NCBI RefSeq assembly: GCF_020463795.1
Contig: NZ_CP080025.1
Span: forward strand, 4,647,501 to 4,711,500
Direction: 5' to 3'
DNA length: 64,000 bases
Source of the DNA: Echinicola marina
GTDB taxonomy: Bacteria > Bacteroidota > Bacteroidia > Cytophagales > Cyclobacteriaceae
Both the position numbers and the translations under genes were made by a program. Below, piece after piece: positions 16,535 through 25,823 of the stretch. The notes under the pieces were generated by a model. That model saw only the letters and a list, made by a program, of their open reading frames with translations, did no database searches and was not told the origin of the DNA. Every line of letters starts with the position of its first letter. Position 1 is the first letter of the stretch.

Positions 16535-16999
16535 ATGATGATAAGCTACATTACCTTTGCCATATCAATATCATTTATATCCTGGCTGTTCGGAATGATT
16601 TTTAACAAGATACTCATGGAATCCGGTTACTATCAGAGATACTCCAACCTGAATTTTATCAAAAGCAAAAAACTCAATAAATCCATTGGACTTGCACAAT
16701 TCAAGTGGATGGTGAAAAACACCTTTTTCAAATTCTTCAATCAAAAAATCCAGCTGAAAAATAAGTCTGTGGATTTATGTGAGATACGGCAAGAAATGAC
16801 TATTGCGGAAATAAGCCACCTATTTGGATTTATCTTTGTAACTGTTTTTGCCCTATACAAAGCCATATCAGACAGCTACTTATTTGGATTGACCATTATG
16901 ATGGTGAATGTGTTTTTGAACCTCTACCCTTCCCTTTTACAGCAGGAAAACAAAAGAAGAATAGACAAGCTAATCAAAAGGCAGCATAATACAGAGTGA
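16535..16999 (+). CDS. Membrane protein resembling CrtO-type acyltransferases
   Basis: The 154-residue protein has hydrophobic segments at about 3-25, 92-108 and 112-132. The block EMTIAEISHLFGF and the C-terminal NLYPSLLQQENKRRI resemble the ET--E--HW and N-Y---QR-NR-R- motifs of glycosyl-diaponeurosporenoate acyltransferase (CrtO) relatives. No carotenoid genes lie nearby, so the activity is uncertain. A diverged intergenic repeat follows the gene. Confidence 0.55.
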   Translation: MMISYITFAISISFISWLFGMIFNKILMESGYYQRYSNLNFIKSKKLNKSIGLAQFKWMVKNTFFKFFNQKIQLKNKSVDLCEIRQEMTIAEISHLFGFIFVTVFALYKAISDSYLFGLTIMMVNVFLNLYPSLLQQENKRRIDKLIKRQHNTE

Positions 17000-17122
17000 T
17001 CAGAAAATCTCTTTTCAAACCAATACAATTATTGCTCATAGCTTGTCAGCTAGGTGGAGATGCCACAGGTTTACCGACTAGTGCAATTACGGATATGAAG
17101 ATTTTGATTTATCCCTATGATC

Positions 17123-17599
17123 TCAGACTGTCAAATCATTTTCAGATTTAAGATCGACGGCTTTCTGTAAAATGTGTTCAAATATCGCTGCGGCAATAGC
17201 CACCACTGTCGAAATAAAAATGACGATCATTCTCATGGTGATCCCCGGAGGTCTATCTTCGGGATCACCAGAGAAGAGAAAAAAAGCACTCATCACAACT
17301 AAACCAATCATCAACATGGCACAAAGCTTTATGCTCCCCAATGCCTTTACGGTTCCTTGCGAAAACACCCTGTCCCTTCTCACTTCCCCCAGCACTCTAA
17401 ATGCCTGATAAAGGCCTATAAAAAATGGAATAGAAGCTATATAAACATAGGCCAAAAACGGATCTTGAAAATAAATTTCAAAGGCTGTGGCATTTACATT
17501 TCTCCCCTCAAAATGGGGACCCCATAGCAAAAACACGAAGGCTAAAATACCTATAAACACAATAATGACCTGGAGAAATATGGTGGAATATCTTTTCAT
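17123..17599 (-). CDS. DUF2975 family membrane protein
   Basis: The 158-residue protein has four predicted membrane spans (about 8-28, 50-70, 90-110 and 122-145). The block DPFLAYVYIASIPFFIGLYQ followed by AFRVLGEV is characteristic of DUF2975. Members usually lie beside a short XRE regulator; none is adjacent here, though a degenerate one is at 12710-12940. A perfect palindrome lies upstream of the start (17647-17671) and may be its operator. Function unknown. Confidence 0.85.
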   Translation of the reverse strand: MKRYSTIFLQVIIVFIGILAFVFLLWGPHFEGRNVNATAFEIYFQDPFLAYVYIASIPFFIGLYQAFRVLGEVRRDRVFSQGTVKALGSIKLCAMLMIGLVVMSAFFLFSGDPEDRPPGITMRMIVIFISTVVAIAAAIFEHILQKAVDLKSENDLTV

Positions 17600-17646
17600 A
17601 TCATCGACTTTTCTAAATAGTTAAATTTCTATGCATAAAAGTAAAT

Positions 17647-17671
17647 AAATTTATTGATAAACAATAAATTT
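17647..17671. promoter_or_regulatory. Perfect 10-bp inverted repeat upstream of the DUF2975 gene
   Basis: AAATTTATTG and CAATAAATTT are separated by five bases. The palindrome begins 48 bp upstream of the minus-strand gene start, where a repressor site would be expected. It could also be a hairpin, but it is AT-rich and has no T-run. Confidence 0.5.
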
Positions 17672-18047
17672 TTAATGCTAAAAAATATTTAAACATTGTC
17701 ATTCAACAAACAAAATCTACCATCATTTCAGCAATAATCAGGCTATTGACCAAGAACCATCCTGCTAAGAAGCCTTTGCCTAGATAAAAAGGTACAAAGC
17801 TTATTTTAACTATAATATCCTTGAAAAATCCAAAAAATACACAAGAACATTTTTTTCTTAATAAGAAATCCCCAGATTTGTGAGCAAATTATACAAGAGG
17901 GATGTTTAAAGCATTTCAAAGGGAAAAATCCATGAGACCAACTATGAAACTGTTTTTGATAACTTGGCCTTAGATTGATCTTTGATAGACATTATTCCGC
18001 AAATTAACACCTGCATTTTTTTAAAATGCCCAAGAGGTATTATTAGA
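17672..18047. other. Gap without recognised features
   Basis: The sequence is AT-rich and has no credible coding frame. It leads into the acyltransferase reading frame. I see no repeat shared with other parts of the window. Confidence 0.3.
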
Positions 18048-19160
18048 ATGGACAATACGTAACTTACGACAAAACCACATTATCAAATATTAGATGGGCT
18101 GCGCGGAATCGCTGCTTTCATTGTAGTGTTTTTTCACTTGGCCGAACCACTTGCCAGCAGCCGCTTTGACAACATGGTGAACCATGGTTACTTGGCAGTC
18201 GATTTTTTCTTTCTACTGTCGGGCTTTGTCATAGGCTATGCCTACGATGACCGGTGGAATAAATTAAGTATTGGGGGATTTTTCCGGCGGCGACTTGAAC
18301 GGCTACAGCCATTGGTCATCTTGGGCATGACCTTGGGGGCCATTGGATTTTACTTTGCAGATTCCACCATATGGCCTCTGATTCATACAGTTCCCCTGTG
18401 GAAATTGCTCTTGGTTATGCTAATCGGTTATACCTTGCTTCCTATCCCCCTTTCGATGGATATAAGAGGCTGGGAAGAAATGCATCCACTCAATAGTGTG
18501 GGCTGGTCTTTGTTTTTCGAATATATTGCCAATATTCTTTATGCGTTGGGTTTAAGAAAATTGTCCAATAAAGCCTTGGGATTATTTGTGCTATTGGCTG
18601 CCGCAGCACTGACACATTTGGCCGTCAGCAGTCCCAACGGGGACATTGCTGGTGGATGGACTTTGAATTTTGAACATATGCGGATTGGGATCACAAGGAC
18701 TTTGTTCCCCTTCTTTGCTGGCTTGCTCCTGTCCAGGGTAACACGCCCCATTTATATCAAAAATGCATTTTTGTGGTCCAGCTTATTGCTTATCATCGTT
18801 TTGCTGATGCCAAGAATTGGCGGGCCTGAGCAGCTTTGGATGAATGGTCTGTATGAAGCTTTTTGCATTATCATCATCTTTCCACTGATTGTCTATATTG
18901 GATCGAGCGGAAGGGTCCATACGCCCAAAGAAGCAAAAATCTGTAAGTTCCTGGGTGATCTTTCCTACCCTTTGTATATGACGCACTATGTTTTGGTCTA
19001 TTTTTATGTGGCATGGATAAGTAACCAAGACGGGATTTCATTATCAGAGGCTTGGCCAAATGCGCTGCTCACATTTTCAGGTGCCATTGTATTGGCTTAT
19101 ATCAGTCTCAAGTGGTTCGACGAACCTGTACGGGCCTGGCTACGCAGAAAATTCAAATAA
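18048..19160 (+). pseudogene. Acyltransferase-3 family membrane protein with in-frame stop at codon 5
   Basis: ATG 18048 reads MDNT, then TAA (18060-18062), and the same frame continues LTTKPHYQILDGLRGIAAFI and VVFFHLAEPLA. YQILDGLRGIAA-VV-FH is the conserved N-terminus of acyltransferase-3 (O-acetyltransferase) proteins. About ten hydrophobic segments follow to residue 370. No start codon lies between the TAA and a GTG at 18126, which would remove the LDGLRG motif. The gene is therefore either inactivated or needs readthrough. The rest of the frame is intact, suggesting a recent mutation. It normally acetylates surface sugars. Confidence 0.7.
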
Positions 19161-19350
19161 GCATTGTGGCTATTTCACAAAAGTCAATAACAATAGATAG
19201 CCTTGCTGACAAAGGGATGACATAGATCAACAGCAGCATCCTGTATTAGTCCAGGACATACTGACCTGTCCAGTAGAACAAATAATCCTTTAGACAAACT
19301 TAAGAACCAAACCTCCGGCTAAACCGTTTAATCTTATTAAAAGTAAAATA

Positions 19351-20115
19351 ATGTCCATTACAAAAGAAGCTGAATTAATCGGAATGAAGAAAATTAGTGA
19401 AGTCGTCGCTACTACACTAAAATTAATGAGGGAATATGCTCAAATAGGGATGTCGACCAAGGAATTGGACGATTATGGTGCGGGACTATTAAAAAACCAT
19501 GGTGCCAAATCAGCGCCTTATGAAACCTATGGCTTTCCCGGATATTCTTGTATCAGTGTGAATCATGAAGCTGCCCACGGCATCCCTTCCAGAAAAAAAA
19601 TCCTCAAGGAAGGTGATTTGATCAATATCGATGTTTCTGCCGAATTGAATGGATTTTGGTCCGATAATGGATGTTCATTTATCCTGGGAAAGGATATCAA
19701 CCATCACCAAAAGCTGGTAGATGCCTCTAAGAATATCTTGCGCAAAGCTATAGCAAATATACGAGGCGGGGTAAAAATAGCAGATATTGGACATTTGATT
19801 GAATCAGAGGCCAAGAAATCAGGCTTCAAGGTATTAAAGAATTTGGCCGGCCATGGTGTGGGAAAAAGTTTACATGAGGCACCAGAAGACATCCTTAACT
19901 ACAGGGTCAAAAGCAATCAAGAACGGTTTAGAAAAAATACTACTGTGGCCATTGAGACCTTTATCTCTACCCAATCCAACCTTGCCGTCGAACTTGATGA
20001 TGGCTGGACATTGGTGGGTAATAAAGGAGGTTACGTGGCCCAGCATGAACACACCATTTTAATAACGGATCAAAATCCCATCATTTTGACCCAATCAAAC
20101 GAAATTTGGAATTAA
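19351..20115 (+). CDS. map: Type I methionyl aminopeptidase
   Basis: The 254-residue protein is in the usual size range for MAP type I. The five metal ligands are visible: D94 (NIDVSAEL), D105 (FWSDNGCSF), H168 (LAGHGVGKSLHE), E202 (VAIETF) and E233 (QHEHT). H76 in AAHGIP is the substrate histidine. The enzyme removes N-terminal methionine from new proteins in the cytoplasm. The context here (not beside secY or ribosomal genes) suggests an accessory copy. The DUF2200 gene follows after 7 bp and may be cotranscribed. Confidence 0.94.
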   Translation: MSITKEAELIGMKKISEVVATTLKLMREYAQIGMSTKELDDYGAGLLKNHGAKSAPYETYGFPGYSCISVNHEAAHGIPSRKKILKEGDLINIDVSAELNGFWSDNGCSFILGKDINHHQKLVDASKNILRKAIANIRGGVKIADIGHLIESEAKKSGFKVLKNLAGHGVGKSLHEAPEDILNYRVKSNQERFRKNTTVAIETFISTQSNLAVELDDGWTLVGNKGGYVAQHEHTILITDQNPIILTQSNEIWN

Positions 20116-20122
20116 GCATCAT

Positions 20123-20488
20123 ATGAAAGTTACCGCCGAACATAATGAACGTATGGCAAAATTGACTTTTGCTTCCGTATATCCACATTACCTTACAAAA
20201 ATTGAGCGGAAAGGCCGGACAAAGGAAGAATTACATCAGGTAATCAAATGGCTAACGGGTTTTGATGAATCCAAAATCCAAGAATATATTACGGATAAAA
20301 TTACCTTTGAAACTTTCTTCAATAATGCAAAATTGAACCCCAATGCCTCGCTTATCAAAGGGGTGATCTGCGGCTATCGCATAGAGGAAATAGACAATGC
20401 ACTTACCCAAAAGGTAAGGTATTTAGACAAGCTAGTAGATGAACTGGCCAAAGGAAGACCCATGGAGAAGATCCTGCGCAAGGGCTGA
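20123..20488 (+). CDS. DUF2200 family protein
   Basis: The 121-residue protein contains the DUF2200 signature: MAKLTFASVYPHYLTKIERK, then GRTKEELHQVIKWLTGFDES, and ICGYRIEEI followed by VRYLDKLVDELAKGRPMEKI. The family is soluble, small and of unknown function. It begins 7 bp after the aminopeptidase stop, so the two are probably one transcript. Confidence 0.88.
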   Translation: MKVTAEHNERMAKLTFASVYPHYLTKIERKGRTKEELHQVIKWLTGFDESKIQEYITDKITFETFFNNAKLNPNASLIKGVICGYRIEEIDNALTQKVRYLDKLVDELAKGRPMEKILRKG

Positions 20489-20788
20489 ATTTTCATCCCC
20501 CTATCCAGCATCTTAGCTGTTCAGCCACTTACACTCTTGTAACTAATAAAAAGACTGCCTCATAAGTTTGAAATACGTCATCATGTGAAACTAGCATTTT
20601 CTCAGCTGTAAAAGAGTTGGATGACGGGAGCTTGACAATTTGATTCACATCAGGGTCAATGGTAGTGAAGTGATCTCATAGTATTCATATCTTACTTTAA
20701 GGTAAATTATTTCTCTTCACCAACGCTTCCGTTGCCACTACCATAGTATGGCACAGATTTTTGAGACATTCTCTTCTCTTCATAATTA
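20489..20788. other. Convergent intergenic region
   Basis: The gap lies between the DUF2200 gene and the end of the UvrA-like gene. CAATGGTAGTG near 20659 and CCACTACCATAG near 20736 form a loose inverted repeat. No coding frame or clear terminator was seen. Confidence 0.3.
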
Positions 20789-23700
20789 TTACAAGATTAT
20801 TCCCACACCAATTTTTCCCAACAAATACAGATTATGGTCGATCACCAGTATATCATTTTTCTGACTCAATGCTTGGAGCATCTCCAATAACAAGTCAATA
20901 TCTGCATAGTGCAAGCCAGTGCTGGGCTCATCCAAAATTAAGAGCTGATCTTGGGTCTTATTTTTTAGCCAATTGAGCAATAATAAACGTTGCTTTTCAC
21001 CCGAAGAAAGAGATTTAACGCTTTGGTCCAAGCTCAAATGAGTCAAGCCAATCGCTTCCAGTTGATCGATAAAGGACAAACTGGCTCCAGTGATTTGTAG
21101 GTCGTTATGCCAGGCTTGCAATTCCCGAATGGAAAGGGCCAAGACTTCGGCAATAGTGTGTCCCCCAACACGGTATTCCAATATATGGGCTTGGTACCGT
21201 TGCCCGTGGCACAGATCGCATTTTTCGATATGGTTAGCCGCTATATCAAGGCTGGTAGAGAGGTAGCCACTCCCCTTGCAATGGGGACATTGACTGGCTT
21301 TATTTTTATAGGAAAAATCTTTGGCCTTCAATCCAGTGGCTTTGGCAAAACCCTTTGAGATATCCTTTAACAGGTCTAAATAATCCACAAGTAAGGTGGA
21401 ATGATAGGCTTGCAGTTTTTTAGGTTCAAAATACTGAGCGCCACTGTATTTTTTGGGCAAGGAAATGGCCACACAATTGACAGGACGAGCTTGCCGAATA
21501 CTCGGCATGATAATGTCTTTGACCAAGGTCGTCTTCCCTATTCCTGATTTGCCTGTGATGGCTGTAATTCCTCCCACTGGTACTTCCAAGGCTTCCCTGA
21601 CCAAGGTATGCCGGGCCAATTTTTTCAATAAAATGCTGGCCTGACCTGCTTTCAAATTCACCTTTTTAGTCGCTTCCTTTAAAAAAGGATGGGCATCCGC
21701 TGTTTGCAAAAAAGCTTTAGGACTTCCCTGAAAGGTGAGATAACCTCCATCCTTACCAGCCTTGGGACCGATCTCCAGCAGTTGGTGGGCGGCCATCATA
21801 ATTTCTTTATTATGCTCTATGACAATCACCGTGTTACCCTTGTCCACCAATTCCTTCAATAGCTGCAACAGGTCAGGAATATTGTCCGCTGACAATCCCG
21901 CAGAAGGTTCATCCAATAAATAAGTAATGCCCTTAAGGGGACTGTTTAGCTGCTTGATCAGGGCTACCCTTTGCTGTTCTCCTCCACTCAGGGTAGAAGA
22001 TTTTCGGTTAAGGTGGAGGTGATCGATATGCAGCTGTTTGGCTCGCTTAAGGGTATTGGCCAAATGCAGACTAAGGCTCTTCATCAGCTGTTGGTCAATG
22101 ACTTCAGTAGCTCTAGTATTATTTAACCATTGGTCAAGGCCTTTAAAATCCATGGATTTGAGCCCATGAATGGATTGTCCACCAATCAAGACCTCCAGCT
22201 GTTCGGGTTTTAAACCACTTCCTAGGCAGTGACTGCATTTTTCATAAGAAAGTAGTGTTTTGACTGGTTGATATTTATTCTTTCGGGTCAAGAAATGTTC
22301 ATCTATGAGGTACTGGAACAAGCCCTTCCATTGCATCTTTACCTGTTGGATCCCTTGCCTGGTTTTGGTTTTAAATTTCCAAGTAGCCTCCCAAGTTTTA
22401 TCCGCAATCCCCTTAAACACTAGTTCCTTCTGAACCAAAGTCAAGTCCTTATATGGTGTGTTCAGGTCAAAGCCATACACCTTGCCCACTTCTTCCAAAA
22501 TGGCCATATATTGCCCACTGGCCTGTCCATAATAGAAAAGCGCTTTGTTATGTTCAAAGAGCCCTTCAGCGATGCTTTTGTTTTCATCCAGGACTATTTT
22601 CCCAATATCTGGTAGGAGTTCTTGCCCCAGTCCATCACAGACTACACATTTTCCCAGGTCATGGTTACTGGAAAAGTGGCTGGCTGACCAGTCCAGACCG
22701 GTGTATTGGGCCTTTCTGGAAAATGCAAAGCGCAGGGTTTTATCAAAATCCGTTTGCTGGGCAATATCGGAACGTGCCGAAAAATTCTTCTCCTTACGGC
22801 TAATACAAATACTTGGCGTAAGGCCCTTGATATCATCCACATCCAATTGAAAATTCACCCCTACCCTGGATTGCTGATAGCTGGTAAACTGTTTGGTCAT
22901 TTCCTGCAATGCATAAGCATGCAGGGTATCCATGACCAGGGAAGACTTCCCCGAACCGGATATTCCCGTTACCACAGTCAATTGACCCTTGGTCAGTTCC
23001 AGATTAATATCTTTCAGGGCATGGGTTCGGGCTCCTTTGATGTCAATGATATCCTGCCGCTCTGCTACGGGCAGCTTGGCTTTCTCCACTTGCGGAGACA
23101 AAGCATTATCCACAAAGCTGTCGGCCTCAGATCGGAAAAGCGGATGGTTTTCAAAGCAGACAATCCCTGCCGTTTGCTTTTTCAATTGGTTCAGGGCATG
23201 CATCAATTGCTGTACATTCTGATAATGAAGCCCGATACTAGGCTCCTCCAAGATCAGGATGGTCTTTTTGGAAGGCTTAGCAAAGTGCTTGGTCAATTTG
23301 ATACGCTGAGCCTCTCCACCTGAAAGCGTGTTGGAAGGCTGGCCCAATTTGATATAGCCCAAGCCCAATTGGTTCATTAAGCCCAATATTTCTGTCAGTT
23401 TCTTTTCTCCTGCAAAAAACCGTTCCGCCTCTTGTATACTTAAATCATACATCTCGGCAATGTTCTTCTGTTTCCAATACACTTTCAGTACTTCGGGCTT
23501 AAAGCGCTTGCCATTACAGACAGGACAAACCTGATTGATATTCCCCATCAGGCTCATGGACAAGGTAATCACACCTGCCCCTTCACAGTTAGGACAACGG
23601 CCAGTTTTATTATTAAAGGAAAAAGCACCCTTGTCCAATTTCAAGGTTTTAGCTTCTGGTGTTTTGGCCAGCAAATCCCTGATCTTATCGGCAAGGCCTG

Positions 23701-25273
23701 TATAAGTAGAAGGATTGCTTCGCGGCGTTTTTCCGATTGGCTGATCGGTTACCGTAAGTATATTCAAGCCTTGCTGTTTGCAAAAATCAGTCAACCGATT
23801 GAGCAAGTCGTTCGTTTTTCTACTGATCACAGACAAGGTTTGAGCCTTAGGCTGAAAATCCGCTGCTTTTTCAAAACGGGGCTGCTTGGTAGACAGATCC
23901 GCACATGATTGAATAGCGGTCAAAGTTGGGCTGTACAGCGCTGATGCGTCTAAAAAGGATTGGATGGGACCATTGAAAACCACTTCTCCCCCTTCTGTGC
24001 CGGCTTTAGGCCCTAATTCAATCAGCCAATCGGCCGATTGTATAAAATTCAGATCATGCTCCACCACCATTACCGTATTGCCACGCTGAATCAATCGATC
24101 AAAAATATAGCGAAGATGCTGCTGATAAGCTGATGAAAGGCCGATGGAAGGTTCATCAAAGACATATAGGATCCCTTGCAAGCTACTGTTGACCTGCTTG
24201 ATCAGTTTGATGCGCTGCGCATCACCAGAAGAGATCTCCATGCTGGAGGTACTCAAGGAATAATGGTTCATGCCCAGTCGAATCAGATCATGAAGTTGGG
24301 TCCACAGCTTATCGACCAACACCTTTTCACCACCGGAAAGTGTTTCCATCAGGAGGCGATCGTACAAATGCCCCAAGGGAAGCTCCATCCATTCCTGAAA
24401 GTTCAGTCCCTTCCACCGGTACTTCAAGTGTTCAGCTTTAATCCTTGCTCCCTGACAGCTAGGGCAGACTTTTGAACTCACAAAGCGTAAAATACTGACA
24501 TTCCTATCCAGTCGCAGAATATCAGACATGATCGGGATGATGCCTTTGTAATAGCCCTCTTCTCGCGGCTTGGCCTTGAAACCTTCCCATCTCAAGCGAG
24601 ACTCCAGGCTATGCTTGCCATAAAAAACCTTGATGCGATTACTTCCATAAAGAATCACCTCTTGCTGTTCAGCGCTGAGTTCCTTCCAGGGTATATCTAC
24701 CGAAAAACCATGCGCCTCACAGACCTTGTTCAATTCCTCCACCGTCACTTGGGAATAAACTATATAGCCGTGGGGCAAAGTAGTAGTAATGACACCTTCC
24801 CGCAGGGTCTTATTTTCATCTCCTACAAGTTTATTAATATCGATGTATTCTGCTTCTCCCATTCCCCGGCAATTCTCGCAAGCTCCCTTGGGATGGTTAA
24901 ATGAAAATAGCGACTTGCTCATGGACTCCTCTCCCGCATACCGGGCAAATATCACCCGGAAGATCGGAGCCAAATCTGAAAGAGTCCCAAAGGTGGCATT
25001 GATGGACTGAAAACGCTTGGACTGCTCCACCTTAATTACAGGAGGCAGTTCCGTAATTTCATCCACCTCCGCCGTAGGGATGCGTTGGGCGTTTTGTTGG
25101 TTATAGGCTGGGAGACTTTCCAAAAAATACCGATAGCCCTCATTGGCCATCACTCCCATGGCCAGTGAGGATTTTCCCGAACCGGATAGGCCAGTGACCA
25201 CAATCAATTGGTTTTCAGAAACAGTTAATGCAATGTTTTTAAGGTTGTTTTGGTGGGCGTTTATGATCCGCAT
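20789..25273 (-). CDS. Tandem UvrA-like (DrrC-type) ATPase with four NBD units
   Basis: The 1494-residue protein looks like two UvrA-like units of about 745 residues joined head to tail. NBD1 has Walker A GLSGSGKSS (28-36), a degenerate signature SSGDAQR (348-354) and Walker B VFDEPS. NBD2 keeps the QPIGKTPRSN block, signature LSGGEAQR (650-657) and LILEEPS but shows no Walker A. NBD3 has GISGSGKSS (770-778), LSGGEQQR and LLDEPS. NBD4 has GKSGIGKTT (1241-1249), LSSGEKQR and LILDEPS. Zinc CxxC pairs recur in each unit (for example C132/C135, C560/C563, C876/C879, C1329/C1332). Canonical UvrA has about 940 residues, and DrrC-type relatives about 750. The C-terminus stops soon after VIDHN. It may act in drug resistance or DNA damage response; function is inferred. 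Confidence 0.88.
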   Translation of the reverse strand: MRIINAHQNNLKNIALTVSENQLIVVTGLSGSGKSSLAMGVMANEGYRYFLESLPAYNQQNAQRIPTAEVDEITELPPVIKVEQSKRFQSINATFGTLSDLAPIFRVIFARYAGEESMSKSLFSFNHPKGACENCRGMGEAEYIDINKLVGDENKTLREGVITTTLPHGYIVYSQVTVEELNKVCEAHGFSVDIPWKELSAEQQEVILYGSNRIKVFYGKHSLESRLRWEGFKAKPREEGYYKGIIPIMSDILRLDRNVSILRFVSSKVCPSCQGARIKAEHLKYRWKGLNFQEWMELPLGHLYDRLLMETLSGGEKVLVDKLWTQLHDLIRLGMNHYSLSTSSMEISSGDAQRIKLIKQVNSSLQGILYVFDEPSIGLSSAYQQHLRYIFDRLIQRGNTVMVVEHDLNFIQSADWLIELGPKAGTEGGEVVFNGPIQSFLDASALYSPTLTAIQSCADLSTKQPRFEKAADFQPKAQTLSVISRKTNDLLNRLTDFCKQQGLNILTVTDQPIGKTPRSNPSTYTGLADKIRDLLAKTPEAKTLKLDKGAFSFNNKTGRCPNCEGAGVITLSMSLMGNINQVCPVCNGKRFKPEVLKVYWKQKNIAEMYDLSIQEAERFFAGEKKLTEILGLMNQLGLGYIKLGQPSNTLSGGEAQRIKLTKHFAKPSKKTILILEEPSIGLHYQNVQQLMHALNQLKKQTAGIVCFENHPLFRSEADSFVDNALSPQVEKAKLPVAERQDIIDIKGARTHALKDINLELTKGQLTVVTGISGSGKSSLVMDTLHAYALQEMTKQFTSYQQSRVGVNFQLDVDDIKGLTPSICISRKEKNFSARSDIAQQTDFDKTLRFAFSRKAQYTGLDWSASHFSSNHDLGKCVVCDGLGQELLPDIGKIVLDENKSIAEGLFEHNKALFYYGQASGQYMAILEEVGKVYGFDLNTPYKDLTLVQKELVFKGIADKTWEATWKFKTKTRQGIQQVKMQWKGLFQYLIDEHFLTRKNKYQPVKTLLSYEKCSHCLGSGLKPEQLEVLIGGQSIHGLKSMDFKGLDQWLNNTRATEVIDQQLMKSLSLHLANTLKRAKQLHIDHLHLNRKSSTLSGGEQQRVALIKQLNSPLKGITYLLDEPSAGLSADNIPDLLQLLKELVDKGNTVIVIEHNKEIMMAAHQLLEIGPKAGKDGGYLTFQGSPKAFLQTADAHPFLKEATKKVNLKAGQASILLKKLARHTLVREALEVPVGGITAITGKSGIGKTTLVKDIIMPSIRQARPVNCVAISLPKKYSGAQYFEPKKLQAYHSTLLVDYLDLLKDISKGFAKATGLKAKDFSYKNKASQCPHCKGSGYLSTSLDIAANHIEKCDLCHGQRYQAHILEYRVGGHTIAEVLALSIRELQAWHNDLQITGASLSFIDQLEAIGLTHLSLDQSVKSLSSGEKQRLLLLNWLKNKTQDQLLILDEPSTGLHYADIDLLLEMLQALSQKNDILVIDHNLYLLGKIGVGIIL

Positions 25274-25823
25274 AGAAAGGACTCGTTTTCGTTTTTTGGA
25301 AGGTCAAAGATAAAAAGAATCTTAGCGTCCCAATAATGCCCGTAAACCAAATAGCCATATGCCTAATATATAAACCATTGATATAAGTCCCCTGTATTAA
25401 CCACGACTCAAGGAACAGATGCCTTTATCCTATAATCAACACGGCTTAAACACGGGATAAACACGGCTTAAGCAGGGGTTAAACACAGGTTAAAAATGTT
25501 ACATCCAATGCCTTTTGAAGCTCACGGGAAAGCTATCAGACATTTTCAGGTTCGGTGGCTTCACTGGAAGTATTAGTGTAACTGAAGGTGTGCGAATTGA
25601 TTTTCAAGAAAAGAAACTTAATAATATTGATCCTAATTAATGAACTATTTCTCCTTAAAAATGCTTTGATCAATTAAGGATTATTCTTGAAGGATCATTA
25701 AAACACATCAAACAGCATCCAAAGACCTTTGACGTTCTACGAGAGATACTTAATGGTCCTGAAGTCCATAAATTATCTTCAATACCAGAAAACAGCATAA
25801 ATTCATAAAACAAAAATTCAATC
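25274..25823. other. Divergent promoter region between the UvrA-like and qorB-like genes
   Basis: Apart from the 11-bp repeat array at 25439-25493 there is no recognised element. Both flanking genes point away from this region, so both promoters should lie here. Confidence 0.5.
25439..25493. repeat. Five tandem 11-bp repeats
   Basis: The units are ACACGGCTTAA, ACACGGGATAA, ACACGGCTTAA, GCAGGGGTTAA and ACACAGGTTAA, directly adjacent. Every unit ends in TAA and has GG in the middle. One unit per helical turn would place all copies on one DNA face, as for arrayed protein-binding sites. It lies 166 bp upstream of the UvrA-like start. Confidence 0.75.

Noticed and set aside
22706-23323. 205-codon plus-strand frame inside the UvrA-like gene
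   Set aside because: It is antisense to the conserved ATPase signature region and has no domain of its own.
25439-25493. The 11-bp repeats as a CRISPR array
   Set aside because: Units are far too short, have no unique spacers, and no cas genes are present.
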